Shown here: positions 6,629 to 12,670 of the stretch, piece after piece | How positions within the stretch are numbered: position 1 is the first letter of the stretch | Layout: the number at the start of each line of letters is the position of its first letter | Virus record (IMG/VR): IMGVR_UViG_3300006224_000014 | Span: 1 to 47,805 of that record | Length of the DNA: 47,805 nt | Reading direction: 5' to 3' (one strand) | Origin: a virus | Position numbers and translations under genes: made by a program | Notes under the pieces: generated by a model | Database searches by the model: none | Told to the model about the DNA's origin: nothing | Seen by the model: the letters and a program-made list of their open reading frames with translations, nothing else

Positions 6629-8361
6629 CGCGGCAGACCAAGGCCCTCGCCGACAGGCTGAAGGGCCACCTGCGCGGCGAGCTGAAGGTGCTCCTGACCG
6701 CCATCCGCAAGGATGGTGGCAAGGCGTTCCCAGAAGCGTTGCGTAGCAAGGCCGACAAGCCCCCGCGGCCACCGACATGGCTGCTGTTCGGGCAGGCTGA
6801 CATCCTGGACGAGTGGGGCCTTCATCCCGGCGCCGTGCTCGCCGAGGGCGGCGCCGCCGTTGCTGGGCCGGTGTTCGACCTGCACGCCCTCATCGGCAGG
6901 ACCGACTATGACATCAGCGTGGAGCTCACGCGGTTCTTCAGGCACATCTCGGAGGCCGGGGTGGACCTTGCCAACAGCGCCTGGGGGGCCAAGGTGGACC
7001 CCTACGAGGTCATCCACGAGGTGCGCGCCCTGGCGACCGGCCACGTCCCCGAGGCGATGGCCTGGATTCGCCGCAGTTTCCCCTCCGATATGGAGAGCCT
7101 GTTCAGCGACCTGGCCTACGAGCGCATCGACCAGCGTGGCCTTCAGGAGGCCATCCGCGACCTCTACGCGACCGCCTACACCAGGGCCGAGGGCGTAGCG
7201 CGCACCGAGGCCGCCTGGGCCTACGAGCGCAGCGCCTACGTGGCGTTCCGCGAGTCGGGGGTAGAGGCCCTGGGGTGGAGCTTCGGCGGGGGTCCCTGCA
7301 CATCGGGCATCTGCTTCCACCTGGACGGCAAAGTGGTTGCGATGGAGGAGCACGCAGCCGCAGGGTTCGGCCCCTTCCCGGAGCCCGCGGGCGACTTCAT
7401 GGGCATCATCCAGCAGCCCCCCGCGCACCCCAACTGCACCTGCTGCCTCATCCCCCTGGACGCGGAGAACGTGAACCATCACCCGATGGAGGCGGCACCT
7501 GCGGGTACGACGGCTCCGCCCGTCCCGGCGGTCCAGCCCTCCGAGTGGTACGACGAGAGCCTGGAGGCGCACCTGAGCTCCTCGGGCGGCTCCCCCGTGG
7601 GCACGACGCCCCTCGGCAACGCCCATGTGAACGACGTGCTGCGGGGCACCCTGCCCGGCTACGCCGACGATGTGGTCATCAAGCCCGGGAGCGGCTGGAA
7701 ATCCTGCTGGCGAGACAACATCCCCCAGGGGAGTTTCGAGTCCTCAGCGGCCCGAGAGCGGAGCGTCTACCTGCTCGACCGCTACATGGACCACTTCTTC
7801 GAGGTGCCCGAGACCCTCATCGGCATGGCCGACGCGGGCAACGGCCCCGAGCTCTCGGTCATCATGCGGATGGTCCCCGGCGACGGCACCGTGGGAAGCA
7901 TCGTCTCGCCGTGGTTCTCGTCTGCCGACATCGACTGGACCGACCACTCGTTCCACCGGACCGCGGTGCTCGACTTCCTCATCGGCAACCAGGACCGCCA
8001 CGGCGGCAACATCTTCGTGCAGCAGGACCCCTCGACAGGCATCACCCACTACGTCCCCATCGACCACAACCTGACCTTCCCCACCGTCAGCTCCGAGGAT
8101 GTGGGGAACGGCGAGTGGTTCAACGCGATGCCGATGACCGTGGTTGAGGACATGAGCGGCCTCAACCCCGGGATGCTCGACCTGGACGACGACACCATCG
8201 CGGCTCTGTCCAAGCTCAAGAACCGCATGGCTGAGGCCCGTGCGGACCTGGAGGGTTTGGGCCTGGAGGGCTCCGCCCTAGACTTGATGGAGGAGCGCCT
8301 CGATTTCCTCCTCACGAACCTGCGCCTCCCCACGATGGACGAGGCCATCACCATGGGATGA
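6571..8361 (+). CDS. MuF-type head protein fused to a PI3/4-kinase-like C-terminal domain
   Basis: 596 residues from a TTG start inside the portal gene, with GAAGGA upstream. Residues about 100-295 match MuF minor head proteins, ending in the Cys/His site HPNCTCC. Residues about 330-540 look like a PI3/4-kinase/HipA-like fold: VVIKP with K371 for ATP, E396 in ARERSVYLLD, the VPETLI strand, catalytic loop NQDRHGGN with D475 and N480, and a metal motif IDHN with D498. MuF proteins enter the capsid and often carry toxin or effector domains, so the kinase may be packaged and delivered with the DNA. Catalytic residues look intact. Substrate unknown. Confidence 0.8.
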   Translation: MESTPERVRDYKLARDELVARQTKALADRLKGHLRGELKVLLTAIRKDGGKAFPEALRSKADKPPRPPTWLLFGQADILDEWGLHPGAVLAEGGAAVAGPVFDLHALIGRTDYDISVELTRFFRHISEAGVDLANSAWGAKVDPYEVIHEVRALATGHVPEAMAWIRRSFPSDMESLFSDLAYERIDQRGLQEAIRDLYATAYTRAEGVARTEAAWAYERSAYVAFRESGVEALGWSFGGGPCTSGICFHLDGKVVAMEEHAAAGFGPFPEPAGDFMGIIQQPPAHPNCTCCLIPLDAENVNHHPMEAAPAGTTAPPVPAVQPSEWYDESLEAHLSSSGGSPVGTTPLGNAHVNDVLRGTLPGYADDVVIKPGSGWKSCWRDNIPQGSFESSAARERSVYLLDRYMDHFFEVPETLIGMADAGNGPELSVIMRMVPGDGTVGSIVSPWFSSADIDWTDHSFHRTAVLDFLIGNQDRHGGNIFVQQDPSTGITHYVPIDHNLTFPTVSSEDVGNGEWFNAMPMTVVEDMSGLNPGMLDLDDDTIAALSKLKNRMAEARADLEGLGLEGSALDLMEERLDFLLTNLRLPTMDEAITMG

Positions 8362-8365
8362 TGTC

Positions 8366-9178
8366 ATGAGACTCCGAATCTACTCCGCCGCAACGGGTGT
8401 CAAGGTCTACGTCGGCACCCTGTGGGTGCAGGACGGCAAGGTGGTCTCCGACGAGCCTCGGATGGCCTGGCTCCTCCACCCGAAGTACGGCTACAAGGTC
8501 CCGCTCAAAATCGAGGGCGAGTGGCGGGGCTACCGCGCCGCCGAGTGCCCCGACGCCCAGGCGTGGCTCAGGGGCGTAGCAGAGTCGTTGCGCTACCCCA
8601 TGAGCGCGGTCCTGGACGAGGCCAAGTTCAACCCCTACCACGGACCCGATGGTCGGTTCGCTTCCGGCGGGCTCGGTGGCGCTGCCGCAGGCCGCGCCCT
8701 GAGCGACCGCTGCGAAAATGGGTTCACCATCCGCGTGGGCGATGGCTTCATGCCCACCAAGGGGTTCGGCGTTGCCATCCCCGGGGCGGAGGTCAAAATC
8801 ACGAACGCTGGGAAGCTCTCCAAGGCAAGCCTTGCCAAGACGTGCCAGAAGTATGCGGACGACCACGCCGAGCTCCTGGCCGTCCGTGGGAACCATTTTG
8901 GTGGCTGGCTCGACAAGGCCGACGGTACGCTGTTCCTGGACACCTCGCGCGTATTTTCCTCACAGAGCGCCGCTACGGCGTTCGGGAAGCAGAGCGGGCA
9001 GAGGGCCATCTTCGACCTGGCGAACAAGACCACCATCTACATCGACAAGGGGGCGAACATGACCACCGAGAAGAAGGCTGAGAAGGAGCCCACGGTTGAG
9101 GTCGTGGGCCTCCCGAAGGACGACCCGGAGCGCGCCGCGGAGCTGCTCTGGGAGCTGTTGCACGGCAAGGAGTCATGA
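8366..9178 (+). CDS. Head-operon protein with NPYHGPDGRF motif
   Basis: 270 residues. A basic N-terminal part is followed near residue 90 by FNPYHGPDGRFASGG, a conserved linker-like motif seen in many phage head-associated proteins, then a domain containing GNHFGGWLDKADGTLFLD and GQRAIFDL that recurs unnamed in actinophages. The C-terminal about 45 residues (from EKKAEKEPT) are acidic. It may be a packaged protein or precursor. Four nt after the MuF stop; its own stop overlaps the Pup start. Confidence 0.6.
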   Translation: MRLRIYSAATGVKVYVGTLWVQDGKVVSDEPRMAWLLHPKYGYKVPLKIEGEWRGYRAAECPDAQAWLRGVAESLRYPMSAVLDEAKFNPYHGPDGRFASGGLGGAAAGRALSDRCENGFTIRVGDGFMPTKGFGVAIPGAEVKITNAGKLSKASLAKTCQKYADDHAELLAVRGNHFGGWLDKADGTLFLDTSRVFSSQSAATAFGKQSGQRAIFDLANKTTIYIDKGANMTTEKKAEKEPTVEVVGLPKDDPERAAELLWELLHGKES

Positions 9179-9372
9179 TGGCAGAGCAGGTGCAGGTTCA
9201 GAAGCAGGCCCCGCCTGCTGCCGCCGACGGTGACGCCGGGCAGGTCCACGCTGACCCCAGGACGGAGAAGCTCAAGTCCGAGCTGGACGAGCTCCTCGAT
9301 GACATCGACGAGGTGCTTGAGGAGAACGCCGAGGAGTTCGTGAAGGACTACATCCAAAAGGGCGGCGAGTAG
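9178..9372 (+). CDS. pup: Phage-encoded Pup (prokaryotic ubiquitin-like protein)
   Basis: 64 residues, the same length as mycobacterial Pup. Residues 1-28 are disordered and Ala/Gln/Asp rich, and residues 29-58 are the acidic amphipathic helix that in Pup binds the proteasomal ATPase Mpa (ELLDDIDEVLEENAEEF, then VKDYIQ). The C-terminus is KGGE. Pup is ligated through its C-terminal Glu side chain to substrate lysines by PafA; many Pups end in GGQ and need deamidation by Dop, whereas this one is ready to conjugate. The ATG at 9178 overlaps the previous stop (TGATG), with AAGGAG upstream; ATG at 9175 is a possible alternative. No PafA, Dop or Mpa gene is present, so it must use host enzymes. 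I am confident of the family; the function in the phage is unknown. Confidence 0.9.
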   Translation: MAEQVQVQKQAPPAAADGDAGQVHADPRTEKLKSELDELLDDIDEVLEENAEEFVKDYIQKGGE

Positions 9373-9373
9373 G

Positions 9374-9440
9374 GGGGCGCTCCGGTTTCGACCCGGTGGC
9401 TAGGACGCCGGGGACGGGGGTTCGACTCCCCCGCGCTCCA
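9374..9440 (+). ncRNA. tmRNA-like tRNA-like domain lacking the mRNA-like domain
   Basis: Acceptor strand GGGGCGC (9374-9380) pairs with GCGCTCC (9433-9439), including a G-U at position 3, the alanine identity pair of tRNA-Ala and tmRNA. The 5' part TCCGGTTTCGAC matches the D-loop region of actinobacterial tmRNA. The T arm is GGGGG-TTCGACT-CCCCC (9416-9432). In place of the tag frame and pseudoknots there is only CCCGG (9392-9396), an 11-nt loop and CCGGG (9408-9412). The element starts one base after the pup stop. A3'-terminal CCA is not encoded (ACA follows). It could be a decoy, a relic, or a processed 3' end for pup mRNA. A canonical tRNA is unlikely because no anticodon arm fits. Confidence 0.65.
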
Positions 9441-9699
9441 CAAAATCGGCGACCTTTTCCTCCAGCTCCAGCACGTTCACCTGTGCCCCATGGTCGAGGA
9501 GGTAGGCCGCGTAGGCCGCCCGCCCCTCGATGGGCCACTCCGGGTACGGGATGCCGTAGAAGTCGGCGAACGCCTCTGCCTGCCCGCAGAACGAGCACAC
9601 CTCGGTCTCGTTGTCCGTCCTGCTCACGGCCGGGTACTGGCCGCGGTAGCGGAGCTCCTCCCCGCAGCTAGGGCATCTTCCGTTCCCAGAAGTGGTCAT
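9400..9699 (-). CDS. Zinc-ribbon protein antisense to the tmRNA-like element
   Basis: 99 residues. CPSCGEEL and CSFCGQAE give two CxxC pairs for one zinc site, followed by a helical tail. The last about 13 codons and the stop (9400-9402) run through the antisense of the tmRNA-like element, producing the tail ERGGVEPPSPAS, the kind of sequence that appears when a tRNA T arm is translated backwards. The genuine product may have originally ended elsewhere. Its start overlaps the upstream minus gene by 32 nt. Confidence 0.55.
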   Translation of the reverse strand: MTTSGNGRCPSCGEELRYRGQYPAVSRTDNETEVCSFCGQAEAFADFYGIPYPEWPIEGRAAYAAYLLDHGAQVNVLELEEKVADFVERGGVEPPSPAS

Positions 9700-9943
9700 G
9701 GAACCTCCTCACCTGTTGCAGGGCAGGGCCCTTGGGGATGCCGTAGAGGGGACCCAGGCGGCGGGCCGCGCGCTCGGCGAGCCCGCGACGGTCGCCTTTG
9801 TCGATGAGCGCAGCACACTCGGCACACGCCGCCCAGGGCCCCTCGGAGTATGCAATCACGCCGGGGTCGTCTAGGTCCACCCTGAAGCCCGGCACCTCGT
9901 AGTGTGTGGCGACCGGGACATCTGAGCAGAAATCGCACTTCAC
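9668..9943 (-). CDS. Small CxxC zinc-binding protein
   Basis: 91 residues from the GTG at 9943, which lies 6 nt after a TACGAT -10-like element, the same leaderless layout as the gene at 3137-3370. CDFCSD and CAEC form a zinc site; the segment between contains GPWAACAECAALIDKGDRRGL, a pattern found in many unnamed actinophage and actinobacterial small proteins. It runs against the head operon inside an accessory island. Confidence 0.6.
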   Translation of the reverse strand: MKCDFCSDVPVATHYEVPGFRVDLDDPGVIAYSEGPWAACAECAALIDKGDRRGLAERAARRLGPLYGIPKGPALQQVRRFHDHFWERKMP

Positions 9944-9949
9944 CCCCAC

Positions 9950-9955
9950 ATCGTA
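9950..9955 (-). promoter_or_regulatory. Possible leaderless promoter -10
   Basis: Minus-strand TACGAT ends 6 nt before the GTG at 9943. The stoperator-like motif b lies immediately upstream, so the same site could control this gene. No convincing -35 is visible. Confidence 0.35.
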
Positions 9956-9986
9956 GCGCCTTGACCGCAGGGGGATGGTCGGGCGG
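9955..9986 (+). repeat. 32-bp direct repeat, left copy, with stoperator-like motif b
   Basis: Matches 10997-11028 at 30 of 32 positions. It begins with AGCGCCTTGACC and continues through a run of G and GGATGGTCGGG. The two copies flank the secreted glycoside-hydrolase-like gene exactly, which suggests that gene was inserted, or duplicated with, its regulatory segment. Confidence 0.85.
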
Positions 9987-11006
9987 ATGAAGCGCGGACT
10001 CATCGGCCTGATAGCAGCGCTCCTAGCAACGTCGCTCTGCACCGCTGCTATGACCGTCCCTGGCGACACAGAGCCTACCGATTGGCCGGTCGGCATCTAC
10101 GGCGTGTGGTACAGGGATGCCGACATCCCGGCGATACTGTCGAACCCTTACGTGACCGGCTTGAGCATCGGGGTCGGATGGAAGGTCGTTCAACCCACGA
10201 AAACCTCGTTCGACTGGTCTGTCATCGACAAGAAGCTCGCCCTAGCCCAGAGCTACGGGAAGCCCGTCATCTTGAGGGTCAATGCAGGAGCGATGACTCC
10301 TGCCTGGGTCCTGGCGGAGGTCCCCTACCTCACCTTCACGACTGAGTACCTCTACGGATGGGGCATCCCTTCGGCGAACGTCCCTGTGGTCTGGCATTGG
10401 AAGTACCTGTCTTACTGGAAGGCATTTATCACCCAGTTCGCAGCTCGATACGGGTCGAACCCTAGCGTGGTGGCAATCCAGACAGCAGGGTGCGGGCACC
10501 AGGGTGAGATGTCGCTGCCGAACGACGTTCCTAAGTGGGTTGCTGCGGGGTACACCGATGCGAAGCTCATCAGGGCGTGGGGGGCGGTGCTCACAAAGTT
10601 CAGGAGCGCCTTCCCCTCGAAGCTCATCGTCCTGAACATCGGACACCCCTTCTACCCTGCTAAGACCTGGCCGACGAACGTGATGCAGCCGGTGGTGGAC
10701 ATCGCTCTCTCACTCACTCCTCGGGCGGGGCTCCAGAGCAACGCCCTGAGTGCGAACACCAGCCCCGGAGGCCCCTTCACGAAAGTCCTGGACGCAGCCG
10801 CACCGATGACCACCGTGGGCTACCAGATGATAGGGGATGCTCCGACGGCGGCGTCGTTGAGGACGGCGTTCGAGAACGCTCTGTTCGATGGAGCGGGGCT
10901 CTCCAGGGGAATCGACTACGTAGAGGTCTACGGCAAGGACATCGTAGACCCGCTGAACCAGGACGCTCTCCGGTTCCTGGCGAGCGGCGGACAGTCAGCG
11001 CCTTGA
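9987..11006 (+). CDS. Secreted glycoside-hydrolase-like TIM-barrel protein
   Basis: 339 residues with a clear signal peptide (KRGLIGLIAALLATSLCTAA). The mature part reads like a (beta/alpha)8 glycosidase of the GH5/GH42 type: VGWKVVQP, FDWSVIDKKLALAQSYGKPV, RVNAGAMTPAWV, then AIQTAGCGHQGE, where E could be a catalytic acid. Assignment to a specific GH family is not possible by eye. It may degrade host-surface or environmental glycans, or be a lysogenic-conversion gene. It interrupts the head operon between pup and the prohead protease and is flanked by 32-bp direct repeats, the structure of a moron. Confidence 0.65.
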   Translation: MKRGLIGLIAALLATSLCTAAMTVPGDTEPTDWPVGIYGVWYRDADIPAILSNPYVTGLSIGVGWKVVQPTKTSFDWSVIDKKLALAQSYGKPVILRVNAGAMTPAWVLAEVPYLTFTTEYLYGWGIPSANVPVVWHWKYLSYWKAFITQFAARYGSNPSVVAIQTAGCGHQGEMSLPNDVPKWVAAGYTDAKLIRAWGAVLTKFRSAFPSKLIVLNIGHPFYPAKTWPTNVMQPVVDIALSLTPRAGLQSNALSANTSPGGPFTKVLDAAAPMTTVGYQMIGDAPTAASLRTAFENALFDGAGLSRGIDYVEVYGKDIVDPLNQDALRFLASGGQSAP

Positions 11007-11028
11007 CCACAGGGGGATGGTCGGGTGG
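10997..11028 (+). repeat. 32-bp direct repeat, right copy, with stoperator-like motif c
   Basis: Second copy of the repeat at 9955-9986. The CGCCTTGACC motif (10999-11008) contains the TGA stop of the glycoside-hydrolase-like gene, and the repeat runs into the GTG start of the prohead protease gene, so it also provides that gene's weak ribosome binding region. Confidence 0.85.
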
Positions 11029-11723
11029 CTATGGAGACCAAGCGATTCACCGCCCCCGTTCAGGTCAAGGAGCTCAACGAGGCTGAGGGGACTGCCACGT
11101 TCGTGGCGTCCGTGTTCGGCAACGTGGACAGCTCCAAGGACCGTGTGTTCAAGGGCTTCTTCCAGGAGTCCCTCCAGATTCGCAAGCCCAAGTTCGTGGC
11201 CGACCACAAGTGGGAGGTCACGCACCGGCTGGGCAAGGTGCTGGAGGCTCATGAGACCGACGAGGGCCTGGAGGTCACCGTCGCGTTCAACATGGAGAAG
11301 CAGCTCGCCCGTGAGGTCTACTCAGACTTCAAGTTCGCCCCGGAGGACCAGGAGTTCAGCTTCGGCTACTCCGTCCAGGAGTGGCGCCCGAACGAGTACG
11401 GCGGGCGCGACCTGTTGAAGGGCACCGTGTACGAGGTGTCCCCCGTTCTTCTGGGCGACAACCCCAAGACTCGCCTCGTGGCTGTCAAGAGCGCCGACGA
11501 GGAGCACGAGCCCTGCGAGGACGAGGCGTGCGAGAAGTGCCACGGCCTGAACCGTCGCCGGAAAAAGGACGACGAGGCGGCCGAGGATGGCGCCGAGGAC
11601 GCCGCAGCCGAGGCCACTAGCGACGAGGCTTCGGAGGACCCCACCATCTCCGCTGCGCTGCAAGCGACCCGCTCCCGCATCACGGAGATGCTGGACCGCA
11701 TCGAGTCTCTACTCAGAGCGTGA
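11025..11723 (+). CDS. Prohead protease (HK97 family, peptidase S78)
   Basis: 232 residues from GTG 11025 (ATG at 11031 possible). Family features are FGNVDSSKDRV, the VADHKWEVTHRLGKV segment carrying a His, EFSFGYSVQEW with the Ser, and TVYEVSPVLLGDNPKTRLVAVK. After residue about 165 comes an acidic Ala/Glu-rich tail with a CxxxxCxxC cluster and a terminal helix, possibly a scaffold-like extension. It should cleave the capsid protein delta domain during maturation. Ribosome binding site is weak. Confidence 0.85.
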   Translation: MAMETKRFTAPVQVKELNEAEGTATFVASVFGNVDSSKDRVFKGFFQESLQIRKPKFVADHKWEVTHRLGKVLEAHETDEGLEVTVAFNMEKQLAREVYSDFKFAPEDQEFSFGYSVQEWRPNEYGGRDLLKGTVYEVSPVLLGDNPKTRLVAVKSADEEHEPCEDEACEKCHGLNRRRKKDDEAAEDGAEDAAAEATSDEASEDPTISAALQATRSRITEMLDRIESLLRA

Positions 11724-11731
11724 CGAGGGCT

Positions 11732-11896
11732 ATGCCTTCGGAGGTTGCTCGGCTGTTGGCGTCCCTCGGGTACGACCCGGGGACCGTGTGCCGCGTGGTC
11801 ATAGACCACCGCGGCCTGGAGGTTTGGGTGCGTGGTGAGCCCCACCCGCACCGGATAGGCCTGGCGAATGATGGTGCGAAAAGACCGCCGCTCTAG
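11732..11896 (+). CDS. Small hypothetical protein in the head operon
   Basis: 54 residues (begins MPSEVARLLASLGYDPG), too short for most callers. A predicted N-terminal helix and a beta hairpin (VCRVVIDHRGLEVWVRGEP) follow. Start 8 nt after the protease stop with GAGGG close upstream. Not recognised; the reading frame is consistent with the neighbouring operon. Confidence 0.45.
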   Translation: MPSEVARLLASLGYDPGTVCRVVIDHRGLEVWVRGEPHPHRIGLANDGAKRPPL

Positions 11897-11942
11897 CCCC
11901 AGGTGGCGGCTGGGCCGCACCTCGCCAGCCTGGAGGTGACGC

Positions 11943-12152
11943 ATGGCAGACATCATCGTTTGGGCTGCAATCGGTCTCGCTTTCTTCGTGGCCGAGGGGT
12001 ACGCCATCTGGAACGCGCACGACGGTTTTCAGCCCCTGACCTACCACCTCCGCAACCTGTTCCGCCTCAAGGACCGCGGACAGCCCCTCTACTGGATTGC
12101 AGGAGGTCTCATCGCATGGCTCGGCTACCACTTCCTCATCGCTTCATCGTAG
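11943..12152 (+). CDS. Small membrane protein
   Basis: 69 residues with two hydrophobic helices, one N-terminal (about 4-22) and one C-terminal (about 48-66), separated by a loop. Good ribosome binding site (TGGAGGTGACGC-ATG). It overlaps the CAP protein gene by 37 nt, suggesting they work together. A holin is possible but the lysis genes lie elsewhere. Confidence 0.6.
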   Translation: MADIIVWAAIGLAFFVAEGYAIWNAHDGFQPLTYHLRNLFRLKDRGQPLYWIAGGLIAWLGYHFLIASS

Positions 12153-12547
12153 GACTCCTTGCGCTGCTGCTGTTCTCAGCGGGCAGCGCCTCAGCCGCGC
12201 TCCCCAAGCCGGAGGCGAAGCTCCTGGGCTTCACCAACGCAGCGCGGTCCGACCACGGCCTGAAGCCGCTGGTCAGGGCCGCCCGGCTCCGCGACATCGC
12301 GGAGGAGCAGGCCCGTGTCATGGCCGCGAACGGCCTCCTGGAGCACTCCGGCGTCGTGCCCCCCCGCTGCTCGGCGTGGGCCGAGAACGTCGGCCTCGGG
12401 CCGACTCTGCGCTCGGTTCACCGTGCGTTCATGGCGTCCCCCGCCCACCGTGCCAACGTGCTCGGCCCCTACGGGTCCGTGGGCCTGGGAGTGGTCAAGG
12501 ACGGCGATACCGTCTGGGTTGCAGAGGTTTTCTGCAAAACGCCTTGA
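12116..12547 (+). CDS. Secreted CAP/SCP-domain protein
   Basis: 143 residues. Signal peptide at 1-27 (FIVGLLALLLFSAGSASA). The CAP fold is visible in LLGFTNAARSDHGLKPLV, a His in LLEHSG, AENVGLG, FMASPAHRANVLGP and the end VWVAEVFC. AGGAGG lies 9 nt before the ATG. Bacterial CAP proteins act at the envelope with varied, often unknown activities. Its place between protease and capsid genes marks it as an accessory insertion. The stoperator-like motif d overlaps its stop codon. Confidence 0.8.
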   Translation: MARLPLPHRFIVGLLALLLFSAGSASAALPKPEAKLLGFTNAARSDHGLKPLVRAARLRDIAEEQARVMAANGLLEHSGVVPPRCSAWAENVGLGPTLRSVHRAFMASPAHRANVLGPYGSVGLGVVKDGDTVWVAEVFCKTP

Positions 12548-12549
12548 CC
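12540..12549 (+). promoter_or_regulatory. Stoperator-like motif, copy d
   Basis: CGCCTTGACC followed by TGCGC. The TTGA contains the stop of the CAP gene. Same strand and context as copies a and c. Confidence 0.45.
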
Positions 12550-12591
12550 TGCGCCCTTCACTAGCAGTCGCAAGCCACCGCGCCATGGTGC

Positions 12592-12607
12592 GCCCCAGGC
12601 ATGGGGC
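12592..12607 (+). other. Hairpin in the capsid gene leader
   Basis: GCCCC (12592-12596) pairs with GGGGC (12603-12607) around AGGCAT, 64 nt before the capsid ATG. It may stabilise or attenuate the abundant capsid message. No T-run follows. Confidence 0.35.
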
Positions 12608-12670
12608 CCGCCGTGAGCCCCGTAGCTGGTCAGAGAAACACACTCACCCTGTTGTCCAAGAGAGGAACAA

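Noticed and set aside
9004-9372. Pup as a misread acidic scaffold fragment
   Set aside because: Length, KGGE end, and the order of helix residues fit Pup specifically; general acidic scaffolds do not share the C-terminal Gly-Gly-Glu.
9374-9440. Canonical tRNA gene
   Set aside because: Only 35 nt lie between acceptor and T stem and no anticodon arm with a 7-nt loop fits; the 5' part matches tmRNA rather than a D arm.
9374-9440. Simple attP overlapping the host tmRNA gene
   Set aside because: An attP would match only the 3' end of ssrA, while this element also has the 5' end in pairing order, and it lies about 8 kb from int. Not fully excluded without the host sequence.
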